From contig DAIOWV010000067.1 of NCBI GenBank assembly GCA_036758285.1, positions 1 to 13,471 of the forward strand: a stretch of DNA of 13,471 nucleotides. The letters run 5' to 3'. The notes below the pieces were generated by a model. The model had not been told where the DNA came from, ran no database searches, and saw only the letters and a program-made list of their open reading frames with translations. The position numbers and the translations under genes were made by a program. Position 1 is the stretch's first letter, and the number at the start of each line of letters is the position of its first letter. Origin of the DNA: Taishania sp036758285 (GTDB lineage: Bacteria > Bacteroidota > Bacteroidia > Flavobacteriales_D > Crocinitomicaceae). Positions 6,985-13,471 of the stretch are shown one piece after another.

Positions 6985-7704
6985 TCAAGGATTTGTACTC
7001 CAAACACCAATTGATTTTACTAAAGCCCTTCTATTTAATTTTAATTGACAAATTACTAATTCTGCAAGATCTTCTGCTTGAAGAACCTTTTCAGGGTTTC
7101 CATCAGTAATTTTTAAATCATTCATTGTCATGTCCGTTGCTACTGTACTAGGAGTTATTGCAGTTACACGAATATTGTGTTTTCGGACTTCCATTAGCAA
7201 CGATTCTGTCAGACCTAATACAGCAAATTTTGAAGCGCTATATGCACTTGTACCAGCATTCCCTCGTTGACCAGCAGTAGAAGAAATATTGATAATATCT
7301 CCGCTTTGTTTTTCAATTAAATCAGGTAATACGGCATGAGTTGCATAATACACTCCTAATACATTTACTTGAATAATTTCTTCCCATTTTTCTACGGGCA
7401 TTTCTGTCAAAGAACCAAATGCGGCAATTCCAGCATTATTAATTAAAATATCTGCACTACCAATTTGACTTTTCAATTCTGAGATAGCAGTTTCTACGCT
7501 TGTTCTTTTTGAAACATCTGCAACTGCATGAGCAACTTTGACTCCAAATGCTTTTAATTCATTTGTTGTTGACTCAAGATGTGATAAAGTTCTCCCAATA
7601 ATACCAATGTTCACTCCTTCTTTAGCAAGTGCTATTGCGATTGCTTTTCCTATTCCTCTGCTACCTCCAGTGATGTAAGCCGTTTTGTTTTGAATATTTT
7701 CCAT
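6985..7704 (-). CDS. Short-chain dehydrogenase/reductase (FabG-like)
   Basis: The 239-residue protein is a classical SDR. It shows the nucleotide-binding motif TGGSRGIG (12-19), NNAG (89-92), the structural Asn114, and the catalytic Ser (141-142), Tyr155 and Lys159 in YSASK. Arg and Thr after the glycine motif (GRTL, 37-40) suggest a preference for NADP(H). The fold and size resemble 3-oxoacyl-ACP reductases, but the substrate cannot be read from the sequence and the best name is SDR family oxidoreductase. It follows the FUSC-like gene by 26 nt and is probably in one transcript with it, ending at the hairpin 6937-6964. The leader AAAACAACAACATG is A/C-rich with no Shine-Dalgarno site. Confidence 0.9.
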   Translation of the reverse strand: MENIQNKTAYITGGSRGIGKAIAIALAKEGVNIGIIGRTLSHLESTTNELKAFGVKVAHAVADVSKRTSVETAISELKSQIGSADILINNAGIAAFGSLTEMPVEKWEEIIQVNVLGVYYATHAVLPDLIEKQSGDIINISSTAGQRGNAGTSAYSASKFAVLGLTESLLMEVRKHNIRVTAITPSTVATDMTMNDLKITDGNPEKVLQAEDLAELVICQLKLNRRALVKSIGVWSTNP

Positions 7705-7730
7705 GTTGTTGTTTTGAATTATAATGAATG

Positions 7731-8231
7731 TTAATTGGTATTGTTTTTAAAAAAGGTCTTTTTTAGTATGTATGCAGTTGAAAGTGTTATAGTTAATCCG
7801 ATTAAACATCCAAGGAGTACAGATAAAAATCGTTCAAATGGTGAATAGATGCTGTCTTTATGCTCAATTAAAATGACTAAAACAGCAACAATTGATGAGC
7901 GGACAACATTCATTAAATTGAAAAATTTACAAATCAGAACTGCGAAAATAATTCCCAGCATAACTTTTGGGAAATATGGTAGATTAATGAAAAAAACTAA
8001 AATACCAGAAACAGCACCTATAAAATTCGCTGAAACTCGTTCAATGGTTAATCTAGGAGAATCTTTTTCTTCAGGTGAAATGACAAGAATTATCGAAAGT
8101 AATGTCCAAAATAAGTCATATTCAGGAAATCGTAACATGAGTAAATAACCAATTGAAAATCCTAAAAGGCATCTAAATAAATAGATAAAAAACTGAAATG
8201 TAAAAAAGTTGAAGATTTTTTGTCTTAACAT
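7731..8231 (-). CDS. FUSC-like (aromatic acid exporter-type) integral membrane protein
   Basis: This 166-residue protein has four to five hydrophobic segments (about residues 10-33, 38-52, 67-84, 87-100 and 110-122, with a last one at about 132-155). The block from SPEEKDSPRLTIERVSANFIGAVSGILV to the next membrane helix resembles the conserved region of FUSC/ArAE_1 proteins, where an Arg-x-x-Gly/Ala helix enters the membrane. Family members are proposed exporters of aromatic or other small acids, but most are uncharacterised. It is a single-domain short form without a cytoplasmic C-terminal domain. A -7 box TACTTTTG lies 28 nt upstream, and the SDR gene follows at 26 nt. Confidence 0.7.
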   Translation of the reverse strand: MLRQKIFNFFTFQFFIYLFRCLLGFSIGYLLMLRFPEYDLFWTLLSIILVISPEEKDSPRLTIERVSANFIGAVSGILVFFINLPYFPKVMLGIIFAVLICKFFNLMNVVRSSIVAVLVILIEHKDSIYSPFERFLSVLLGCLIGLTITLSTAYILKKTFFKNNTN

Positions 8232-8259
8232 TATAAAATTGACCTTTCTATTCGTTTCA

Positions 8260-8267
8260 CAAAAGTA
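8260..8267 (-). promoter_or_regulatory. Putative -7 box of the FUSC-SDR pair
   Basis: TACTTTTG on the minus strand matches TAnnTTTG and is identical to the box at 4053-4060. It lies 28 nt before the ATG at 8231, in the 74-nt gap after the alkB remnant. No TTG is seen at the -33 spacing. Confidence 0.45.
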
Positions 8268-8305
8268 ATTCTTTAAAATCAGTTGGTGGAAAAATTAAGA
8301 AAGAT

Positions 8306-8871
8306 TTAAACAATCGTTCTAAAGGTTAGGTTAATTCTTGGGGTTAATATTCGTTTAGTCGGTGGGAGTCTATGTAACCAGTTTGTCTGTGTTGAACCGG
8401 TCATAATTAATAAACTACCATGCTCAAGTGTTAAGTCAATTTTTTCGTTTGTCACTTTATGTTTGAAGCTAAATTTCCGTTCTGCTCCGAAAGTTAAGGA
8501 CTATGCCAGGCCATTCCTTCTTCACCACTGTGATATAGGTTTAATAAACAAGAATTAAATGTTTCATTACAACTTTTTTCAACAATGTTTTTTAATTTAA
8601 TCAGGTCTTCCGTCCAGAGAAGAGCACGTTTGGTAATGTTAGAATAGGTGTATTCAAATTGTTTATCACCATACCAAGCAACTTTTCGTTTGGTAATGAT
8701 TTTTTTACCAAAGATGATTGCTTCATCGTTTCTCCATTCTATTTCATTCAATAACTTGTGATAATAATAAGTGGCTTCTTCTTCAGAAAACAGTTGCCCA
8801 TAATAATTGACTATCCCATCTTTTGGCAACCAATTTTTAGAATTGTCATGTTCAAATGTAAATAGCATCAT
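8306..8871 (-). pseudogene. AlkB-like 2-oxoglutarate/Fe(II) dioxygenase gene broken by an internal deletion
   Basis: Reading from the ATG at 8871 (stop-start overlap TAATG with the upstream gene) gives an AlkB protein up to NLYHSGEEGMAWHSP, then a stop at 8494-8496. From about position 8502 the next frame continues as SLTFGAERKFSFKHK, then LEHGSLLIM, NWLHRLPP and the 2-oxoglutarate-binding RxNxTxR motif (RINLTFR), ending at 8306. Family members have about 13 more residues between the WHS and SLTFGA blocks, including the Asp of the HxD iron-binding motif; these are absent. The span of 566 bases plus 40 gives 606, a whole number of codons (201 residues), the usual AlkB length, so a 40-bp deletion explains both the gap and the frameshift. 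Neither fragment could be active. An assembly or sequence error cannot be excluded. A longer reading starting at 8982 would lie inside the upstream gene and is rejected. Confidence 0.88.
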
Positions 8872-9719
8872 TATTTGTTCATATTGAAATGTGCTTGTTC
8901 CCAACCAATTATTGCAGCTTTTCTTGTTGTTCCCCACATGTAACCGCCCCAACCACCAGTCGATTGTATAACTCGATGACAAGGAATGATAAAAGCTACA
9001 GGATTACTTCCTATTGCTGTACCAACTGCTCTTGAAGCGGTTGGATTGTTAATTTCTTTCGCCAATTTCCCATATGTTGAAAGGTTTGAAACAGGTATGT
9101 TTAATAAGCTTTCCCAGACTTTTAATTGAAAATCAGTTCCTTTTAAATGTAATTTAATTTCAGGTAAATTTGTCCAATCAGATTGGAAAATTGAAAGTCC
9201 ATTTTGTTGAAATTTATCTGTTGTTAACTTGAAATGTGCATTTGGAAATTCCATTTTTAGGTGTTGGAATGCAATTTCTTGGTTTTCTTCAAATGCAAGA
9301 TAGCAAATACCTTTTGATGTGGATGCAACAATAATTTGACCGAAAATACTATCTGAAAAACTGTAATTAATTTGTAAATTATCACCTCCGTTTTTGTATT
9401 CTCCTGGACTCATTCCTTCTAATTTTATGAATAGATCATGGAGTCTACTGGTACTAGAAAATCCTGTCTCATCTGAAACATCAAATAAAGTAGCATTTTT
9501 TTCTTTCAATAAACTTTTAGCATAGTTGATACTCACAAATTGTAAAAAGTTTTTTGGAGATGTACCAGCCCAATCGCTAAATAATCGTTGGAAATGAAAA
9601 GGACTCAAATTGATCTTTTCTGCAATTTGTTCCAATGTCGGTTGATTTTTGAAATTAGCATGAATAAATTCAATCGCTTCAGCAATTCTTGTGTAATTGA
9701 TTGTGTTTTTTTTATTCAT
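8871..9719 (-). CDS. AraC-type HTH / O6-alkylguanine-DNA methyltransferase fusion (Ada-like)
   Basis: The 282-residue protein has an AraC-type DNA-binding domain at residues about 9-108 (two HTH units, with LEQIAEKINLSPFHFQRLF and a second around FDVSDETGFSSTSRLHDLF). An alkyltransferase N-domain follows (about 115-190), then the methyltransferase domain (about 198-275) with the active-site IPCHRVI, in which Cys247 accepts the alkyl group. It repairs O6-alkylguanine by suicide transfer and probably regulates its own operon. Unlike E. coli Ada it lacks the N-terminal zinc-binding methylphosphotriester domain with its four Cys, so any sensing must work differently. The ATG at 9719 is preferred over a TTG at 9737. 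Its stop shares one base with the start of the alkB remnant, which implies translational coupling and mirrors the ada-alkB operon of E. coli. Confidence 0.92.
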   Translation of the reverse strand: MNKKNTINYTRIAEAIEFIHANFKNQPTLEQIAEKINLSPFHFQRLFSDWAGTSPKNFLQFVSINYAKSLLKEKNATLFDVSDETGFSSTSRLHDLFIKLEGMSPGEYKNGGDNLQINYSFSDSIFGQIIVASTSKGICYLAFEENQEIAFQHLKMEFPNAHFKLTTDKFQQNGLSIFQSDWTNLPEIKLHLKGTDFQLKVWESLLNIPVSNLSTYGKLAKEINNPTASRAVGTAIGSNPVAFIIPCHRVIQSTGGWGGYMWGTTRKAAIIGWEQAHFNMNK

Positions 9720-9790
9720 ACTCTTCCTTTTCAACAAAATTGCTAATTATTTCTGGATGAAAAAATCTGATAGTTGCTATTTTATTAAAA

Positions 9791-10837
9791 TCAATTATTT
9801 GCTTTTAGATTAATTTTTAATTCAGAATCATATCTTGTCAAATTGTTTAAAAAAAGCGGAATATCTTCTATCACTTGATGCAAATGATGTGCACCTGAAG
9901 GAATAGAATTTTCTAACAGATATATTGCTGTTTGAACGGCTACAAATGCAGTTGCTTTTCCTTCACCATTTCCAGTAACACTTGCTTCTAAAAGTTGATC
10001 GTTTTCTGCTGTTACAACTGCTTTTACTCCAAAAACATCCGTTCCAATTAAAGATTTTTTGAATATTGAAATGAATGTTTTTTGTATTGTTTTATTTCGA
10101 AATATTTTTGTTAATCCAATTTTTCTAAGAAATCCAATCGTTCTAGTTAAAAAGCTAGAATCAAAAGCCATACGAGTTGTAACAGATATTTTGTTTGTTT
10201 TAAGTAAGGTGTGTTGATCGGAAAAATCAAAGCTGTAAAATGTTCTGTTACCTAATAAATTTGTCATTTTAGGAAGGGTAAAACTTTTGATTTTGTTATT
10301 TCCAACCATATAAGTTGTGTCAATATTGTCAAATGTCCATTGAAATGCAGCATCTCCATGTTTTTCACCTAATCCAAGAAGCACATAGATATCAATTGTT
10401 TTATTTTTTGGTGATTCCTTCAGTAAATGCTGAACGAGTAAATTTGTTATACCTGGTGCTATACCTACACTTGAGATAATGCTGGTCTTGTTTTTTTTGG
10501 CTTTAGTATCAAGTAAATCAATTTGTTCTATTATTTTTTGATTTGCAGAAATATCAATGTATTGCACTCCTTTTTCTACACATGCTTCAACGAATGTTGT
10601 ATTTGTTTGATCAATACACATTATGACAAGTGAAATTTCATCTAAAAAATTTAACTCATCGATTTTTGAATGATCTAATTTCATCGGAATTAATCGTCGA
10701 TTATCTGTGAATTTTTTAGCTTTTTCGTAACTCCTGCCAGCTACAATCACTTTTTCAGGGTAGATTTTTGACAATTCTAGACTAATAATACTTCCAACAG
10801 CACCGTATCCTCCAACAACTAATATTTTTTTATCCAT
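9791..10837 (-). CDS. Saccharopine dehydrogenase-like NAD(P)-binding oxidoreductase
   Basis: The 348-residue protein opens with a Rossmann motif (ILVVGGYGAVGSIISLEL, glycines 9, 10, 12 and 15) followed by a second strand ending in AGR, typical of the NADP-binding half of saccharopine dehydrogenase-like proteins. VQYIDISANQK and SVGIAPGITNLLVQHL match the conserved middle of that family (substrate-domain entry with APG). The C-terminal part contains GNGEGKATAFVAVQTAIYLLE, also seen in the group. The substrate is unknown; genuine lysine metabolism is not implied, since many family members act on other compounds. It follows the DUF1295 gene by 64 nt, possibly in one transcript. A near -7 box (GATTTTTG, one mismatch) ends 4 nt before the ATG. 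Confidence 0.82.
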   Translation of the reverse strand: MDKKILVVGGYGAVGSIISLELSKIYPEKVIVAGRSYEKAKKFTDNRRLIPMKLDHSKIDELNFLDEISLVIMCIDQTNTTFVEACVEKGVQYIDISANQKIIEQIDLLDTKAKKNKTSIISSVGIAPGITNLLVQHLLKESPKNKTIDIYVLLGLGEKHGDAAFQWTFDNIDTTYMVGNNKIKSFTLPKMTNLLGNRTFYSFDFSDQHTLLKTNKISVTTRMAFDSSFLTRTIGFLRKIGLTKIFRNKTIQKTFISIFKKSLIGTDVFGVKAVVTAENDQLLEASVTGNGEGKATAFVAVQTAIYLLENSIPSGAHHLHQVIEDIPLFLNNLTRYDSELKINLKANN

Positions 10838-10901
10838 TTTGCAAAAATCGAAAAAGGATAGAGATAGTTTGTTATATTTTTACAAATAGAAATTACAATA
10901 T

Positions 10902-11828
10902 TTAGAGTTTCGATTTCCCTTTAAATGGAATAAAACGAGACACTTGTTGTTGATACTGTTTATATTTTGGATATTTTTCTTTGGATATACTTTCTGAAAA
11001 ATCAGAACTCCCTTTAAATAAGATGATTAATAAAATACAACCTGCAATTGACCAATTTATCCATTCTCCTGTAGCTACTACACTAAATAAATAGAAGACA
11101 ACCCAAATTGCTTGTTCAGAAGTATAATTTGGATGACGAGAATAAGCCCATAATCCTTTAGAGATAAACCCTTGCTCGTATTCTTCAAGAGGAATATTGT
11201 TGTTTATTCTTCGATACTTCTCAGTTTGAAAAATATGTTGTTGTTGATCGGCAATAAATTCTATCACAACAAAAATAACAAATAAACCAGCGAGTAAATA
11301 ATCATAAATTTGCAAAGGTGATACATCATTTCCTAACGATGTCAAAATGGGTAGGGTAAACAATAATATCAATACATTTTGATAGCCACAAATGAAAAAT
11401 AAATTGAATAACATCCACACAAAACGGTTACTAAATCCAGGACGTTGTCTTAAAATTTCCCACCTGTAATCTTCTTCTCCAGTCCAAAATTTCCAAGAAT
11501 AGGCACCTTTTCGAGCAAAATTAAAGGTTAATCGTGCAGCCCAAATTGTTACAAGTATTGACATTAGGACCATACGTTCATTCATTCCGCCTGCATAGGT
11601 CATATACCAGGTGTAAATAATAGGAACAATGCTCCAAAGTTTATCGACTTGCGAATTGTTATTGGTTAATTCTCCAATGATAAAACAATATGATATGACT
11701 CCTAAAACAATGTAAGATGTTGAATATAAGATTGTAGTTTGTAATTCATTCAAAGATGTACCAAAGTAAAAACAAACGATTGGTAAAATGATTACTGTGA
11801 AAATTAAAAGAAGAATTGTTATTAGCAT
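10902..11828 (-). CDS. DUF1295 (steroid 5-alpha-reductase-like) membrane protein
   Basis: The 308-residue protein is polytopic, with about seven hydrophobic segments (for example 2-22, 31-53, 66-77, 136-161, 180-195 and 238-276). It carries the DUF1295 signatures: QVDKLWSIVPI near residue 60, MSILVTIWAARLTFNFARKGAYSW, and near the end SKGLWAYSRHPNYTSEQAIW, the C-terminal motif shared with steroid 5-alpha-reductases and isoprenylcysteine methyltransferases that binds NADPH or AdoMet. It is probably an inner-membrane enzyme acting on a lipid-like substrate; the substrate and even the cofactor are unknown. The saccharopine-dehydrogenase-like gene follows at 64 nt. A -7 box TATCTTTG lies 19 nt upstream of the ATG. 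Confidence 0.88.
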   Translation of the reverse strand: MLITILLLIFTVIILPIVCFYFGTSLNELQTTILYSTSYIVLGVISYCFIIGELTNNNSQVDKLWSIVPIIYTWYMTYAGGMNERMVLMSILVTIWAARLTFNFARKGAYSWKFWTGEEDYRWEILRQRPGFSNRFVWMLFNLFFICGYQNVLILLFTLPILTSLGNDVSPLQIYDYLLAGLFVIFVVIEFIADQQQHIFQTEKYRRINNNIPLEEYEQGFISKGLWAYSRHPNYTSEQAIWVVFYLFSVVATGEWINWSIAGCILLIILFKGSSDFSESISKEKYPKYKQYQQQVSRFIPFKGKSKL

Positions 11829-11847
11829 AGTAGAACTGATTTTTAAG

Positions 11848-11855
11848 CAAAGATA
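11848..11855 (-). promoter_or_regulatory. Putative -7 box of the DUF1295 gene
   Basis: TATCTTTG on the minus strand matches TAnnTTTG, 19 nt before the ATG at 11828 and shortly after the efflux-gene terminator. No -33 TTG lies at the usual spacing. Confidence 0.45.
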
Positions 11856-11877
11856 ATTTTTTTAGTGTCTGGATAAA

Positions 11878-11905
11878 AAGAAAGGCAGTTTTATCTGCCT
11901 TTCTT
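11878..11905 (-). terminator. Terminator after the efflux outer-membrane gene
   Basis: An 11-bp perfect stem (11878-11888 with 11895-11905, core AAGGCAG/CTGCCTT) closes a 6-nt loop. On the minus strand it ends in CTTTCTTTTTATCC, a U-rich tail. It begins 7 nt after the stop at 11913. Confidence 0.88.
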
Positions 11906-11912
11906 AGTATTT

Positions 11913-13346
11913 TTATTTCCATCCACCTCCTAGAGCTCGATAAATTCCAATTTGCGAATTTAATTGCATGAGTTTGATGTCAATAAGTTCCATTTTTGAT
12001 TGCAAAGCTTCTCGTTGTGTTAACAATACTTCCATGTAATCTGCTCTTGCAGAAGAGAATAAGCTGTTTGAAATTGTTACAGATTGATTTAACAAATCAA
12101 CTTCTTTCTTTTTTGTCTCAAAACTTTTTGTATAATTATCCACTTTTGCTAGCTGGTTCAAAACATCCGTATAACCATTCAAAATCGATTGCTCATAATT
12201 GTAAACTGCTTGAAGTTGTTTCGCATTAGCACTACTATATGCAGCTTTAATTGCATTTCGATTGATTAACGGTGCAACCATATCACCAACCAAATTATAC
12301 AATATAGATGAAGGATTTATCCAAACAGATGGATTAAATGCTTGAAAACCAACATTTGCATCAACTCTTAGTGAGGGGTAGAAGTTGGCTCTTGCAGCTT
12401 TTACGTCTAATTTTGAAGCGATTAATTCAAGTTCAGCTTGACGAATATCCGGACGATTACTCAAAAGTTGACTCGGTACGCCAGTATAAATGGAATCCAA
12501 AATTAACTGATCAAAGGAAAATGTATTTCGGTTAACATGTTGTGGAAATCGACCAACTAAAAAATTGATTCTATTTTCTGCTTCGACAATTTGTTGTTTT
12601 ACTTCATATTGTAAATTTTGTGTATTCAGTAATTGCGCCTCAAAACGATTGACTGCCAATTGAGAAACTCTTGCTGCATCTTTTTGTTGATGTACAACTC
12701 CTAAAACATCTGTTTGTATCTGAATATTCTGATTGATGATGGTCAATTGATTATCAAGAGCAACCAGTTCATAATAAGCATTGGAAATTTCAGAAACTAA
12801 GTTTGTAACCATGAAGTTTTTACCTTCAATACTACTCAAATAGCGTTCTGCTGCCGCTTGTTTGCTATTTCGAAGTTTTTTCCAAATGTCTACTTCCCAA
12901 GAAAAATTAGCTCCAACTATGAAGTCTCCTAATGGTTCTGGAAATGCTTTTCCTGGTTCAATTTCCAATTGTTTTTCAACAGCACCATCGCGGGTAAATT
13001 CACCAGGTTTTTCCATTCCTGCACCTAAGCGTGCACCAAGAGTAGGTAAATATTCTCCTTTTTTAGCCCTTACTTCATTTTTACTAATTTCTATTTCTTG
13101 TAAGGTAATATTCAACTCTTGATTATTTGCTAATGCAGAATCAATTAACGTAGTTAAGTTTGGATCCGAAAACACCTGTTTCCACTGAATGTGAGCTATC
13201 GACATTGTATCTTTTGAAGAATTGGAACTGTATTTTTCAGGTACAGCTTTGTTCTCATCACGTACAATAATTTTTGACGATTTACATCCAACAATTGTCA
13301 TTGTAATTAAAACAATGACAATTGAATACTTTAATTTATTTCTCAT
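11913..13346 (-). CDS. RND efflux outer-membrane lipoprotein (NodT/TolC family)
   Basis: The 477-residue protein starts with a lipoprotein signal peptide and lipobox IVGC, so Cys21 should be lipidated and the protein anchored in the outer membrane. Two copies of the OEP fold follow, with long helical stretches (about 80-270 and 285-470). The signature LLSNRPDIRQAELELIASKL (after VPSQ) and the following ARANFYPSLRVDANVG are characteristic of NodT-type channels. These trimeric channels complete tripartite RND pumps with an inner-membrane permease and a periplasmic adaptor, normally encoded just upstream. Here the upstream neighbour overlaps it by 11 nt but is cut by the window edge. No further pump gene is visible downstream, and the terminator at 11878-11905 closes the operon. 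Confidence 0.93.
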   Translation of the reverse strand: MRNKLKYSIVIVLITMTIVGCKSSKIIVRDENKAVPEKYSSNSSKDTMSIAHIQWKQVFSDPNLTTLIDSALANNQELNITLQEIEISKNEVRAKKGEYLPTLGARLGAGMEKPGEFTRDGAVEKQLEIEPGKAFPEPLGDFIVGANFSWEVDIWKKLRNSKQAAAERYLSSIEGKNFMVTNLVSEISNAYYELVALDNQLTIINQNIQIQTDVLGVVHQQKDAARVSQLAVNRFEAQLLNTQNLQYEVKQQIVEAENRINFLVGRFPQHVNRNTFSFDQLILDSIYTGVPSQLLSNRPDIRQAELELIASKLDVKAARANFYPSLRVDANVGFQAFNPSVWINPSSILYNLVGDMVAPLINRNAIKAAYSSANAKQLQAVYNYEQSILNGYTDVLNQLAKVDNYTKSFETKKKEVDLLNQSVTISNSLFSSARADYMEVLLTQREALQSKMELIDIKLMQLNSQIGIYRALGGGWK

Positions 13347-13471
13347 GACGACGAATGATTTTGTTGATTAATTTGACCAAACCAGTGGATTTTTTTCTTC
13401 CTTCAGAAATCTCTATAAATGCTTCACTTAATGGTGTATCATCTTGGTCTTTGATTAAACTTCTACCTTCT
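13336..13471 (-). CDS. C-terminal end of an unidentified gene upstream of the efflux channel
   Basis: Reading the minus strand from the window edge gives 44 residues: EGRSLIKDQDDTPLSEA and then a basic tail ending IIRRHEK, with the stop at 13336-13338. The frame stays open to the edge and overlaps the start of the efflux gene by 11 nt, which implies co-transcription and translational coupling. The visible part is hydrophilic and has no membrane segment. By operon habit the gene could be an RND permease with a cytoplasmic tail or another pump-related gene, but nothing in the residues proves this. Confidence 0.65.
   Translation of the reverse strand, partial: EGRSLIKDQDDTPLSEAFIEISEGRKKSTGLVKLINKIIRRHEK

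Noticed and set aside
7849..8148. Plus-strand open frame of 99 codons opposite the FUSC-like gene
   Set aside because: It lies wholly within the minus-strand gene, has no recognisable family features, and the minus-strand product has coherent membrane segments.
8494..8982. A 162-residue open frame starting at 8982 as a complete short AlkB protein
   Set aside because: Its first 111 bases lie inside the Ada-like gene in another frame and encode nothing AlkB-like. The real start is the TAATG at 8871, and the frame ends at a deletion that separates it from the rest of AlkB.
9720..9737. TTG start at 9737 for the Ada-like protein
   Set aside because: It adds only six residues of no known role; the ATG at 9719 begins right before the AraC domain and is the more usual codon.
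9779..9791. AT-only palindrome (attttattaaaat) after the saccharopine-dehydrogenase-like gene as a terminator
   Set aside because: The stem is 6 bp of A-T pairs with a 1-nt centre and no U-tract, so it is expected by chance in this base composition.

Overview
The window reads as a piece of chromosome from an AT-rich Bacteroidota, most likely a Flavobacteriales/Crocinitomicaceae-type bacterium. Three things point that way: a large secreted protein ending in a type IX secretion (gliding-motility-type) C-terminal domain, promoter -7 boxes of the Bacteroidota form TAnnTTTG just upstream of many starts, and A-rich leaders without clear Shine-Dalgarno sites. Genus-level placement is inference. Every supported gene lies on the minus strand, so transcription runs from high to low coordinates; there are no RNA genes, insertion sequences or CRISPR arrays that I can see.

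Layout from right to left (direction of transcription). At the right edge is the tail of an unidentified gene overlapping a NodT/TolC-like outer-membrane efflux lipoprotein, which ends in a clear terminator. Then come a DUF1295 membrane protein and a saccharopine-dehydrogenase-like oxidoreductase. Next is a DNA alkylation repair pair: an AraC-HTH/O6-alkylguanine methyltransferase fusion whose stop overlaps the start of an alkB gene. The alkB gene is broken by what looks like a 40-bp internal deletion that removes the catalytic Asp of the HxD motif and shifts the frame. A FUSC-like membrane protein and a short-chain dehydrogenase follow, closed by a terminator.

The middle holds single-gene housekeeping units: a YggS/PLPBP protein, an 82-residue membrane protein with a periplasmic CxxC, peptidyl-tRNA hydrolase (pth) and the tRNA U34 hydroxylase trhO, again closed by a terminator. 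At three consecutive starts (yggS-like, the 82-aa gene, pth) the same -7 box TAAATTTG sits only 4 to 6 nt from the ATG, which would give nearly leaderless mRNAs.

On the left is a two-gene unit encoding a small secreted protein and a 1145-residue multidomain type IX secretion substrate (CUB-like domain, four tandem Ig-like units of about 80 residues, sorting domain). The two starts share 17 identical bases. The unit ends in a perfect 19-bp hairpin. Beyond it a promoter-like region leads to the first codons of another gene that leaves the window.

No clearly new multi-gene system is visible. The most notable items are the deleted alkB inside an ada-alkB-like operon, the near-leaderless promoter pattern, and the uncharacterised secreted pair.
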